A DNA stretch of 64,000 nucleotides from Lacihabitans sp. LS3-19 (GTDB taxonomy: Bacteria > Bacteroidota > Bacteroidia > Cytophagales > Spirosomataceae): positions 186,001 through 250,000 of the forward strand of contig NZ_RJUA01000127.1 of the NCBI RefSeq assembly GCF_024343575.1, read 5' to 3'. The notes beneath the pieces are model-generated. The model was given only the letters and a program-made list of their open reading frames with translations, did not search any database and was not told the DNA's origin. The position numbers and the translations under genes were made by a program. Position 1 is the first letter of the stretch, and each line of letters opens with the position of its first letter. Positions 35,390 to 44,069 of this stretch are shown here, in pieces.

Positions 35390-36961
35390 ATGCAGTCTGG
35401 CTTATTAAGTTCTCTAATAATATTACCGCTGATTGCGTCAATCATTGTATTGTTGTTGCCAGCAGCGTACAAGGCATCTTATCGTTGGATATCTTTAATA
35501 ACTCAAATTTTGCTCTTGATTAATGTCGGAACATTGATAGGAGCATTTGATCCTCAGAAAAACGAATATCAGTTTTTGGAGCATTATGAATGGATTAGAT
35601 TGACTTTAGGCAATAGCTCAATACTTTCTATTGATTATATTATTGGTTTAGATGGGCTCAGTTTGGCCATGGTATCGCTTTCAGTATTGGTTTTTTTTAT
35701 AGCAAACATCTCTTCTTTTTCAATAGCTAAAAAAGAAAAAGCTTATTTCAGCTTATTTCTTTTATTAACAGCCACGGTTATCGGATGTTTTGTGGCAATT
35801 GATTTCTTCTTGTTTTTCATATTTTTCGAGTTTATGCTCTTGCCTATGTACTTTTTGATAGGTATTTGGGGAGGACCAAACAAAGCCTATGCTTCTTTGA
35901 AATTCATTATTTATACGCTTGTGGGCTCGGTGATGATTTTGGTGGTTATGATTGCTTTGGCGATGAGCAATGTAGATGAATTTTTTACAAGTGAATACAA
36001 AACAACAGTTTTCAGTTTTGATTTTAGGATTCTATCAGATACAAATAATCTACTGAAAGGCTCATTATTAAGTATCCAAAATCCTATTAAAATATTTGGT
36101 GTAAATGCCCGTGACTTTATGTTTTTGTTGCTTTTCATTGGCTTTGGCATAAAACTTCCTATGGTGCCGTTTCATACATGGTTGCCTGATGCCCACGTAG
36201 AAGCTCCTACACCAATTTCGGTTGTGTTGGCAGGTATTTTACTTAAAATTGGTGGTTATGGCTTGATTCGAATTGCTTATGGCTTTTTCCCAGATGTGGC
36301 CACGAACTACAGTTTGTTAATATCCATAATGGGTTTAATTTCTATTCTGTATGGTGGATTTAATGCATTGGCACAAAAAGACCTTAAAAAACTGATAGCC
36401 TATTCTTCAATATCACACATGGGCTTTGTCTTGATCGGTATTGCAGCTTTTAATGTCGAAGGATTCAATGGGGCAATTTTCCAAATGTTTAGCCACGGTT
36501 TGTTATCATCTATGTTGTTTTTGGTTGCTGGAGTACTGTATGAAAGGACACATAATAGAGAGATTGCAAACTTTAAAGGTTTAGCCAAAAACATGCCCCT
36601 ATTTACAGTAATGGTTGCTATTGCATTCTTTGGTTCTTTAGGATTACCTTCTTTATCTGGCTTTATCGGCGAATTTTTCACTTTATTTGGTAGTTTCCAA
36701 TCTTCCAAAATACCTAAAGTAATTCCAGTTTTGGGTGTTTTAGGAATTGTACTTTCGGCTGTTTATTTACTTTGGACATTTCAGAAAATGTTTTTTGGAG
36801 AGTTTTGGACAAAAGAAGAATTTAAGAAAAGCCTAACAGATTTGGATCAGAAAGAAATATTCATGCTTAGCACTTTGGGAGCTTTAACTTTGTTATTCGG
36901 CATTTTTCCAAATTTACTTTTTGACCTAATAAACCCCACTGTAATCCATCTTTTTAAATGA
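35390..36961 (+). CDS. nuoM: NADH-quinone oxidoreductase subunit M
   Basis: A 523-residue ND4-type antiporter-like membrane subunit of complex I with about 14 helices. IFFEFMLLPMYFLIGIWGG holds the key glutamate. The signature VPFHTWLPDAHVEAPTPISV and the lysine-bearing KDLKKLIAYSSISHMGFV follow, then SGFIGEFFTLFG. It starts one base after the nuoL stop and overlaps nuoN by ATGA, so the three are translated as a unit. Confidence 0.95.
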   Translation: MQSGLLSSLIILPLIASIIVLLLPAAYKASYRWISLITQILLLINVGTLIGAFDPQKNEYQFLEHYEWIRLTLGNSSILSIDYIIGLDGLSLAMVSLSVLVFFIANISSFSIAKKEKAYFSLFLLLTATVIGCFVAIDFFLFFIFFEFMLLPMYFLIGIWGGPNKAYASLKFIIYTLVGSVMILVVMIALAMSNVDEFFTSEYKTTVFSFDFRILSDTNNLLKGSLLSIQNPIKIFGVNARDFMFLLLFIGFGIKLPMVPFHTWLPDAHVEAPTPISVVLAGILLKIGGYGLIRIAYGFFPDVATNYSLLISIMGLISILYGGFNALAQKDLKKLIAYSSISHMGFVLIGIAAFNVEGFNGAIFQMFSHGLLSSMLFLVAGVLYERTHNREIANFKGLAKNMPLFTVMVAIAFFGSLGLPSLSGFIGEFFTLFGSFQSSKIPKVIPVLGVLGIVLSAVYLLWTFQKMFFGEFWTKEEFKKSLTDLDQKEIFMLSTLGALTLLFGIFPNLLFDLINPTVIHLFK

Positions 36962-38403
36962 TAGCTTTACAGGAAATACTCCATAGCACCCAACAGATAC
37001 TTCCTGAGTGGCTCCTTGCCATAGGGATTTTGGCATTGGTACTTGTGATTTCTTTCGGCAAACCGGAATCAAAACTCCCTTACGGACTTTCGTTTATTTT
37101 AATCCTAACTTACACGCTGAGCGTAACTTTTTTCTATTCTGATTTAGCCAACAAAAGTATAAGTTTATATTCAGGCATGTTGATTTTAGACAAAACCAGT
37201 ATATTTTTCAAACAACTTTTGGGTATTTCGGCCATAATTTTTATGGTACACAGTAGACTTTTTAGATACAAATTTGAAGGTGAAATATATTTCCTGATAC
37301 TCTGTGTTATCTTAGGATTGAGTTTTTTGTCCATGACTACTCACTTTTTAGTGATTTATATTGCTGTGGAGCTAGCATCTATATCGTCTTATATATTAGT
37401 GGCTTCTAAAAAGCAAAAAACCAATTTTGAGGCTGCTATTAAATACCTGATTTTTGGGGCAGCAAGTAGTGCTATAATGCTTTATGGAATTTCGTTTTTT
37501 TACGGCATTAGTCATACATTAAATTTTACGGATCCAATTTTTTTGAAATTCACAAATACTAACTCACCCTTAATCATTCAGGTTTTGTCGTTCATGTTTT
37601 TAGGTGGATTATTCTTTAAAATTGCAGCAGCACCATTTCATAGTTGGGTTCCAGATGTTTATGAAGTTACCACTACCCCTATCATTTCGTTCTTGTCTTT
37701 TGCTCCAAAAGCAATTGGCGTTTTAGTGGTAGCCAGAGTAGCTCAAGCAAACTTTGCAGACATTAATCCTGTACTTTTACTTATTATATTTTTATCATTA
37801 ATTTTTGGCAATTTGGCCGCTTTATGGCAAACCAACTTAAAAAGAATGTTGGGGTATTCGGGTATTGCTCAAGCAGGTTTTATATTAATTGGCTTATTAA
37901 AAGGCCCTCAATCTGATTTTTACGGTGCGTTCTTTTATATTCTGACCTATTTACCAATCACAATGGGGGCGTTTTTTCTTGCGGATATTCTATACAAACA
38001 AACTGGGAGTGACGAATTAGAAGATTATAAAGGACTTGGTCAAAAACACATATTTTTAGGTATAAATGCTGTAATCATAATGATGGCACTGATTGGCTTA
38101 CCTCCTACCATAGGATTTATGGCCAAACTAATGGTTTTCAGCTCTATCATTAACCTTGGCGATGCTTTAGGGAGTTCCGTTTATTATGGATTACTTATAT
38201 TTGGATTATTAAATGCCGCTATTTCAATATATTATTACCTAAAGGTCCCTTATATTATGTTGATAAAGACCGCCTACAAGCAACCCAAATACGCTCCGAA
38301 TTATCTACTTTCAATTGTATTAACTTACTTTAGTCTCTCTCTTTTGATATTTTTCTTCTTCCCTGATTTTGGAACTGAATGGATTAAGGCAGTTTTGTTT
38401 TAA
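36958..38403 (+). CDS. nuoN: NADH-quinone oxidoreductase subunit N
   Basis: A 481-residue ND2-type antiporter-like subunit of complex I. Typical are YIAVELASISSYILVASKK, FKIAAAPFHSWVPDVYEVTT and the lysine in NLKRMLGYSGIAQAGFILIG. It is the last gene of the block. Subunits NuoA to NuoK are not in the window, so the core of the complex must be encoded elsewhere or be a different partner set. Confidence 0.95.
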   Translation: MIALQEILHSTQQILPEWLLAIGILALVLVISFGKPESKLPYGLSFILILTYTLSVTFFYSDLANKSISLYSGMLILDKTSIFFKQLLGISAIIFMVHSRLFRYKFEGEIYFLILCVILGLSFLSMTTHFLVIYIAVELASISSYILVASKKQKTNFEAAIKYLIFGAASSAIMLYGISFFYGISHTLNFTDPIFLKFTNTNSPLIIQVLSFMFLGGLFFKIAAAPFHSWVPDVYEVTTTPIISFLSFAPKAIGVLVVARVAQANFADINPVLLLIIFLSLIFGNLAALWQTNLKRMLGYSGIAQAGFILIGLLKGPQSDFYGAFFYILTYLPITMGAFFLADILYKQTGSDELEDYKGLGQKHIFLGINAVIIMMALIGLPPTIGFMAKLMVFSSIINLGDALGSSVYYGLLIFGLLNAAISIYYYLKVPYIMLIKTAYKQPKYAPNYLLSIVLTYFSLSLLIFFFFPDFGTEWIKAVLF

Positions 38404-38716
38404 TTCAGTTTTATGAATTTTGATTTTAAAATTGTGAAAATCAATTTTATGCATTAATATCATTCCTAAAACTCTTATTGTTAAGCTATTGTTAATCACC
38501 GTTTAATATTTTATTTTTTCAATAAAGTATTACAATTTTATATTGAAATCGAACTCGGATATAAAAAATAAAGCTCTTAGGATTTCACAAAACTAAAAAA
38601 AACAGCCTTAGATTTAAACAGATTTACTTTCGAAATATTTGAGACAAAAAACAATTGATTCTGATTTTTAGAACCTTGTTGGTAGAATATTTTGAATTTA
38701 ACATAGAACAAACAAA
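38404..38716. other. AT-rich intergenic region after nuoN
   Basis: This 313-bp gap holds a weak AT-only inverted repeat near 38431-38451 (AAAATTG...CAATTTT) that might slow transcription after nuoN. It presumably carries the promoter of the downstream secreted protein gene. No coding frame or repeat family was seen. Confidence 0.5.
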
Positions 38717-40477
38717 ATGAAGAAAATGAAAAAAGAACGAGTTTTAAGTATTGAAATGGCCAAGAACAAAAAATTCCATTTTTGGATTTCTAGCATTTCT
38801 TTATTGATATTTTTATTACTAATGAAAGTATCAGGTTTTGCCCAAAAAAGTAAACTTGAAACTGAAAACGGCATGATAACCTCGATTGCGGTTTATGATG
38901 CAGATATACGTAAAGACATTCTGGTAGCTTGCCAAAATCCGAATATATTAAGTGAAATAAAAAACCTTAAAGATAAGGATCAAAAGGCTTTTCAGAATCT
39001 AATAAAGACTTTTGATCAGAAAAAACAAGGTTGGTTTTACGAATTAACCCGTTTCCCTGATTTATTGCAAAAACTTGCAGCAGAAGGAAAAGGCTTAAGC
39101 AAATCTGAAGTTAAAAACATGTTGCCAACTCAAGATGCAACGCTAGAAGAAGCCGCTTGGGAATTGTATCGCAACAATAACCGCGATTTAGTAGCAGTTG
39201 ACAATTTGAACAAGCAAATAAGCGACAATTTTAACCAGCTTATTGGCGGCTTAGACAATAATGCTCAGTCGGCATTTAATAATCTTTCAAAATATCCTGA
39301 TGTCCTTAATTTTCTGACAAACAATATAGAAATGGCAGAAAAAGTTGGTTACAGATATGCCAACGACAGAAATGCTTTGATGGACGAATTGGCCGAAAAA
39401 CACGATAGCCAAATATTGGAGAATGAAAAAGAAATGGCACTTTACAAGCAGCAAATAGAGGAAGATCCAGATGCTGCCAAAGAGCTGAGTCAAGCCACAC
39501 AAGACTATGCAAATGATAATGGCTATATTTTGCCTCAAAATAGAAATTATTACGTAAATAATTATTATTCAAACCCTTACTCCTACTGGTTTGGATATCC
39601 TACTTGGTATAGTTCGCCTTTGTGGTATCCTGGTGCGTATTGGAACTCATTCGGATTTTCTTATGGACTAGGTGGTTTTGGATTTTATGCTTATCCATCT
39701 TTCGGTTTTTCAAACTGGTTCTACGGACGTGGATACTACAACAGATATCCTTCACTTTATCGTAGATTTGGAAACTACTACAATTCGCCTAGAAGCTATG
39801 CTAGATATGGCAGATACAGCGGATTTAGGAGTGCTGCAAACGGACATTATTCCAATAGCAGAAATGGATACAATTCTGATAGAAGAAATGGCTACTCAAG
39901 AGGAAATGCTTATGCTAGCAACAATTCAAATAGAAACAATAGCTACGGTTCATCAAGAGGAAATAGTAGTAGCTACGGTAGAAATGGAAATACCTCTTCA
40001 AATAGCAGTAGAAATAGCTCTTACTCAAGCAGAGGAAACAATAATAATAGCAGAAACGGAAATTCAAACTACAATAGCGACAATAGTTCTTCAAGAAACA
40101 ACAGTTCTGGACGTATAAACATTGGAAGTTTGAGTAGAGAAAGCAGTAGCTATTCAAGAAATAATAGTGGCCTTAGAAATAGCAGCGGAAGCAATAGCCA
40201 ATCTTCAAGTACATACGGAAGAAGCAGTCAAGGCACCAGCAATAGAAGCTCTGGTACCTCTTCAAGCTCAATAGGAAGAAATAGTAGAAACAGCTCATCG
40301 AACAGTAGTCCGAGTTATAATAATCGTAGCTCAAGCTCATCGTCGAGAAGTAGTGGAAGAATTAGTTCTTCAAGCCCAAGTAGAAGTTCTGGCAGTGTAA
40401 GAAGTTCTAGTGGCAGCCGAAGCTCAGCAGGCAGTGGTCGAGGCGGAAGTAGCTTTAGTGGCGGTAGAAGACATTAA
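38717..40477 (+). CDS. Secreted protein with Ser/Asn/Arg/Gly-rich low-complexity tail
   Basis: A 586-residue protein of unknown function. A signal-anchor or signal peptide lies at about 20-43 (ISLLIFLLLMKVSGFAQ). Residues 45-260 are a helical, charged region with two related segments (ILSEIKNLKDKDQKAFQNL and FNQLIGGLDNNAQSAFNNL), suggesting an internal duplication. Residues about 268-345 are rich in Tyr, Trp, Gly and Phe (YWFGYPTWYSSPLWYPGAYW). From about 365 to the end nearly every residue is Ser, Asn, Arg or Gly, with SSSR, RNSS and GRSS words. It is probably a surface-exposed, disordered and strongly basic domain. A strong terminator follows. Long reading frames in the other phases of the repeat are artefacts. 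Confidence 0.85.
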   Translation: MKKMKKERVLSIEMAKNKKFHFWISSISLLIFLLLMKVSGFAQKSKLETENGMITSIAVYDADIRKDILVACQNPNILSEIKNLKDKDQKAFQNLIKTFDQKKQGWFYELTRFPDLLQKLAAEGKGLSKSEVKNMLPTQDATLEEAAWELYRNNNRDLVAVDNLNKQISDNFNQLIGGLDNNAQSAFNNLSKYPDVLNFLTNNIEMAEKVGYRYANDRNALMDELAEKHDSQILENEKEMALYKQQIEEDPDAAKELSQATQDYANDNGYILPQNRNYYVNNYYSNPYSYWFGYPTWYSSPLWYPGAYWNSFGFSYGLGGFGFYAYPSFGFSNWFYGRGYYNRYPSLYRRFGNYYNSPRSYARYGRYSGFRSAANGHYSNSRNGYNSDRRNGYSRGNAYASNNSNRNNSYGSSRGNSSSYGRNGNTSSNSSRNSSYSSRGNNNNSRNGNSNYNSDNSSSRNNSSGRINIGSLSRESSSYSRNNSGLRNSSGSNSQSSSTYGRSSQGTSNRSSGTSSSSIGRNSRNSSSNSSPSYNNRSSSSSSRSSGRISSSSPSRSSGSVRSSSGSRSSAGSGRGGSSFSGGRRH

Positions 40478-40489
40478 AAAATCAAATAA

Positions 40490-40521
40490 AAAAAAGCGAA
40501 TTCAAGATTCGCTTTTTTTTA
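40490..40521. terminator. Bidirectional rho-independent terminator
   Basis: The stem GCGAAT/ATTCGC (40496-40501 with 40507-40512) has loop TCAAG, with an A-run on the left and eight T on the right. It serves the Ser-rich protein gene on the plus strand and the S10 peptidase gene on the minus strand, which converge here. Confidence 0.85.
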
Positions 40522-40546
40522 TGAACAATAATATATTTATGAATTA

Positions 40547-42088
40547 TTAATACTTGGCCGCTTGACCAGTTTTTGGTGTAGTATTTTTTATAAATTCTCT
40601 TAAATCCTCATTGGCTTGCTTTAGGTCTTCCCTTCTCAAATACATCATGTGGCCAGAACGATATCCTTTCCAGCTTAATCTTTCTTTTGTTTTACCGCTC
40701 TGATCCATTTGCCAAAGATTAAACTTGGCATTAAAATAATCACAAGCTCCATCATAATAACCCGATTGCGTTAAAACATGCAAGTACGGATTCTGTGCCA
40801 TTGCTAGTCTAAGATTCTCGGCAAGATTGACATCATCACGCTCCCAAGGATGCACAGGCCCAAACATGTTGTATTTCAAATCCGTCTTAAAGTTCAATTC
40901 TTCTCTTAGGTACATATTGATAGGCGGTGTAAACGAATGTAGCCACGAAGTCAACTCGGCATTGTATTCAGGTTTTTCGCCACCATCTTTAGAATCAATC
41001 CCTAAATACCTAGAATCAAGCCTTCCCACTGTATACCCACGATCACGCAACAATTCTTTCCAAAAATGATTGGTCGAAATCCTTAGATTATTTTGCATTA
41101 ATACTTCTTCAGACAAACCAGAATATTTCGACATTTTTGAAGCAATAGCCTTTTTATCAGCTTCAGGTAAAAACCCTCCTTTTGCCAACGCCGGAATCAA
41201 CTCTTTTACTGTAAAATCCTCAACTTCTGGCAACATATCTGTTAAATCTTTACTTTGTAGGCCAGCACCTAAAGCTTTGTGATACCAAGCTACTGCCGAA
41301 AAATAAGGCAATCTTAAAGCGTCGCCCATAGTTTCGTCTCTTTTAATTCCTAAATCAGTAGGCGAAACAAGAACTACACCATTTAGATACATCCAATGGT
41401 TGCTCTGAAGTTCCAAGGCCATGCCTGAAACCCTATTAGTTCCATAACTTTCACCAATGATATATTTAGGAGAAGCCCAACGGTTGGCTCTGCTTACAAA
41501 TGTATTCAACCACTCCGAAAGATATTTAATGTCCGCTTTTACCCCAAAAAATGTTGACTTTGGTGTTTCTGCATTTACAATTCTCGAAAAACCAGTATTA
41601 ATTGGATCTATAAAAATAATATCTGCTACATCAAGAATAGAATAAGGATTGTCTTTATAACCATAAGGCTGTACTGGATAGCCTTCATCATCGATATTCA
41701 AGACTTTCGGGCCAGTGTAAGCTATATGCATCCAAACTGAAGCCGAGCCAGGACCTCCGTTAAATGAAAACACCAATGGTCTCGTGGATTTATCTTTTAT
41801 ATCCGAACGCTCATAATAAGTATAAAAGCATGAAGCAATGATTTTGCCAGCTTCGTCCCAAACTGGTATAGTTCCAGCAGTAGTTTTATAAGGAACTTTT
41901 TGCCCTTTTACTGTTATTTCTCCATTAGTCACCACGCTCATATCGGGATCTAGGACCCTAGAGTTTGAAACTTGAGCCTTAGTCTCAACTTTAGTTGTTA
42001 CGGTAATCGGTGTTTCTGCTTTTTTATTCTGAGCTTGAGCTAAAGAAAATGCTCCAATCAAAAAACTCCAAAGTATAGTTTTTTTCAT
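40547..42088 (-). CDS. Secreted S10-family serine carboxypeptidase-like protein
   Basis: A 513-residue exported peptidase with signal peptide 1-20 (ILWSFLIGAFSLAQAQ). The oxyanion stretch FSFNGGPGSASVWMH (107-121) and the nucleophile elbow GESYG with Ser214 are those of family S10. The Asp is in SGYYDGACDYFNAKF and the His in RSGHMMYLR near the C-terminus, so the triad is complete. It removes C-terminal residues from peptides in the periplasm or outside. It starts 4 bp after the LytTR response-regulator gene, forming a kinase-regulator-peptidase operon, an uncommon link for this family. Confidence 0.9.
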   Translation of the reverse strand: MKKTILWSFLIGAFSLAQAQNKKAETPITVTTKVETKAQVSNSRVLDPDMSVVTNGEITVKGQKVPYKTTAGTIPVWDEAGKIIASCFYTYYERSDIKDKSTRPLVFSFNGGPGSASVWMHIAYTGPKVLNIDDEGYPVQPYGYKDNPYSILDVADIIFIDPINTGFSRIVNAETPKSTFFGVKADIKYLSEWLNTFVSRANRWASPKYIIGESYGTNRVSGMALELQSNHWMYLNGVVLVSPTDLGIKRDETMGDALRLPYFSAVAWYHKALGAGLQSKDLTDMLPEVEDFTVKELIPALAKGGFLPEADKKAIASKMSKYSGLSEEVLMQNNLRISTNHFWKELLRDRGYTVGRLDSRYLGIDSKDGGEKPEYNAELTSWLHSFTPPINMYLREELNFKTDLKYNMFGPVHPWERDDVNLAENLRLAMAQNPYLHVLTQSGYYDGACDYFNAKFNLWQMDQSGKTKERLSWKGYRSGHMMYLRREDLKQANEDLREFIKNTTPKTGQAAKY

Positions 42089-42092
42089 AGTA

Positions 42093-42806
42093 TTATTTAT
42101 TATAGTTTATTGCTTCTAAAAGACTCTCCATATTGCTGTCGCTTACCGGAATTTCAAATTTCCCAATTGTTATTCTATGATTTCGAATCGATTCTATTTT
42201 TTCAAGATTTACGATAAAGGACTTTTGAACTCTTAAAAACTTCTTTGAAGGCAGCTTCTCCTCTATTCCTTTTAAAGTCGACTTAGTCAAAATCGGGTGA
42301 ACAGCATTGGTTACATATATTTTAATATAATCCTTAAGCCCCTCAATATGAATAATTTGGTCAAAATTTATTTTTACCAAAGAATACTCCACATTTACAA
42401 ACATATAGGTTTGCTCCTCAATTTTATCCTCAGATTTTAAAAGTTTATAAAACTCTCTCGCTTTTAGTGCGGCTTTTGTAAATCTCTCCAAACTAACAGG
42501 TTTCATCAAATAATCTATTACTTGAAGGTCATAGCTTTCTACTGCATATTGCTCATATGCAGTTACAAAAATCACCATTGGTTTTATGGTAAGACTTTCT
42601 AAAAGTTGCGTACCGGTCATTCCTGGCATCTGAATATCCAAAAACACTAAATCTATTTTCTCCGTTTGTAAAAGTTCAATAGCTTCGAAAGCGTTTTTAC
42701 AAGTGCCTACCAATTCTAAAAAAGGAAGTTGACTTATGTTTTCTTCAAGCAATTTTCTGCCTAACATCTCATCGTCAACCGCTATACATCGAATTTTAGA
42801 ATTCAT
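42093..42806 (-). CDS. LytTR-family response regulator
   Basis: A 237-residue regulator. Residues 1-120 are the receiver domain with acidic pocket DDE at 11-13, phospho-acceptor Asp57 (LVFLDIQMPGMTG), Thr in FVTAYE and Lys in YLMKPVS. Residues about 140-237 are a LytTR DNA-binding domain (IIHIEGLKDYIKIYV, FLRVQKSFIVNLEKIESI). Its start overlaps the kinase gene by 4 bp. It probably binds direct repeats upstream of target genes; the divergent receptor at 44070 and its own operon are candidates. Confidence 0.93.
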   Translation of the reverse strand: MNSKIRCIAVDDEMLGRKLLEENISQLPFLELVGTCKNAFEAIELLQTEKIDLVFLDIQMPGMTGTQLLESLTIKPMVIFVTAYEQYAVESYDLQVIDYLMKPVSLERFTKAALKAREFYKLLKSEDKIEEQTYMFVNVEYSLVKINFDQIIHIEGLKDYIKIYVTNAVHPILTKSTLKGIEEKLPSKKFLRVQKSFIVNLEKIESIRNHRITIGKFEIPVSDSNMESLLEAINYNK

Positions 42807-43840
42807 ATTTTGTTTTTTAAATCTAACATTAAAATTACTTCAAAAATACCATCCGAATTATTCATTATTAGCTTGTGTGTTTTAGGATACAATAACTCTA
42901 TCCTTCTCTTTACATTTCTAATTCCAATACCAGAATTAGGGTCTTTTTGCTCTTTTTTTTCTGCTCCAACTAAATTTTTCACAGAAAACTCAAATTTATT
43001 ATCATCTTTAAAATCTATCAGAATATCAATTTTGGGATCTTTTAAAAAACCAACCCCATGTTTGAAAGCGTTTTCCACAAATGGTATCAAAAGCATTGGT
43101 TCTATCATTTTAGAACCTGGCTCGCCTTTCATCTCTAGGTTTATTTTTACATCCTCTCCAAACCTCACATTTTGCAATTTAACATAATTCTCAAGATATT
43201 CTATCTCTTTCTCAAGCAATACTTGCTTATTTTCAGTTTCATAAAGCATGTATCTGATTAAGTTTGAAAGCTCTAAGGTTACATTTTCTGCACTTTTTGA
43301 TTTTGTTCTGATTAAATAAACTATGCTATTGAGTACATTAAAAATAAAGTGAGGACTAATTTGAGATCTCAAAAAAGACAACTCAGATTTTAAACGCTCA
43401 GCCTGCTCCTCTTGGTTTTTTTTAGATTGACTAATCATGAAAATAATAAACCCATACAAAGTACTCATGGAAATAATAAAAAGAACAGGAAACAATGTTC
43501 TAGTATCATAAATCCTAATTGGATATTTATCAATCAGATAATCCTTTAAAAAATAATAAGAAACCAAAAAGACTACAAAAAGTAAAAGCAAGCTTAAAAT
43601 ATAACTTGTAACCTGACCTTTCGGAAGAAATTTTTGGATCAAAAATTCAGAATTAAAATAAAAAAAAGGCATTGAAAAAAAACCTAATGGCAAGAGTTTT
43701 TTCAATAGTTCATATCGCTCTTGATCGCCTTCCATAATCGAGTTGAGGATGGGCAGAACCAACCAAAAAAACCAAAATATTACATGAAATAATATCCTGA
43801 ACAATAAATCACTTGAAATTTTATTTTTAAAAAATTGCAC
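42803..43840 (-). CDS. LytS-type sensor histidine kinase
   Basis: A 345-residue membrane kinase of the His_kinase (YehU/LytS) type. About four helices lie at 12-34, 50-66, 78-98 and 113-138, with no large periplasmic sensor. The phospho-acceptor is His164 in SQISPHFIFNVLNS. The ATP lid carries NAFKHGVG and GIGIRNVKRR. The start is a GTG at 43840; the frame upstream is closed by a TAG directly before it and the next methionine (residue 36) would cut off the first helix. It is coupled to the response-regulator gene. Confidence 0.9.
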   Translation of the reverse strand: MQFFKNKISSDLLFRILFHVIFWFFWLVLPILNSIMEGDQERYELLKKLLPLGFFSMPFFYFNSEFLIQKFLPKGQVTSYILSLLLLFVVFLVSYYFLKDYLIDKYPIRIYDTRTLFPVLFIISMSTLYGFIIFMISQSKKNQEEQAERLKSELSFLRSQISPHFIFNVLNSIVYLIRTKSKSAENVTLELSNLIRYMLYETENKQVLLEKEIEYLENYVKLQNVRFGEDVKINLEMKGEPGSKMIEPMLLIPFVENAFKHGVGFLKDPKIDILIDFKDDNKFEFSVKNLVGAEKKEQKDPNSGIGIRNVKRRIELLYPKTHKLIMNNSDGIFEVILMLDLKNKI

Positions 43841-44033
43841 TACATTAATAATTGTAAAGTATGCAATATCTTAATAATTCTCGAATTTGAAACAAATACA
43901 AGACAAAATTTAGAATTGAATAGATTTATGATTTGAATTTATCGCAATTAGGCTAAATCCTCGATAATTGACCTTTTATCCTCATTAAATATGTATTTAT
44001 CGAATATCAAAAGAATAGAAAACCTTTTGGCCA

Positions 44034-44041
44034 TAATTTTG
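44034..44041 (+). promoter_or_regulatory. Possible -7 box before the second TonB-type receptor gene
   Basis: TAATTTTG fits TAnnTTTG and lies 28 bp before the ATG. No -33 TTG at normal spacing, so the promoter may need an activator such as the divergent LytTR regulator. Confidence 0.3.
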
Positions 44042-44069
44042 TTTTAAATTCTATTACAAAAACTATTTT

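Noticed and set aside
39672-40157. Open frames of 148 codons (plus) and 80 codons (minus) within the Ser-rich protein gene
   Set aside because: The trinucleotide-like repeat of the tail keeps all phases open; the compositions (Ile/Glu/Thr or Tyr/Cys/Phe runs) are artefacts.
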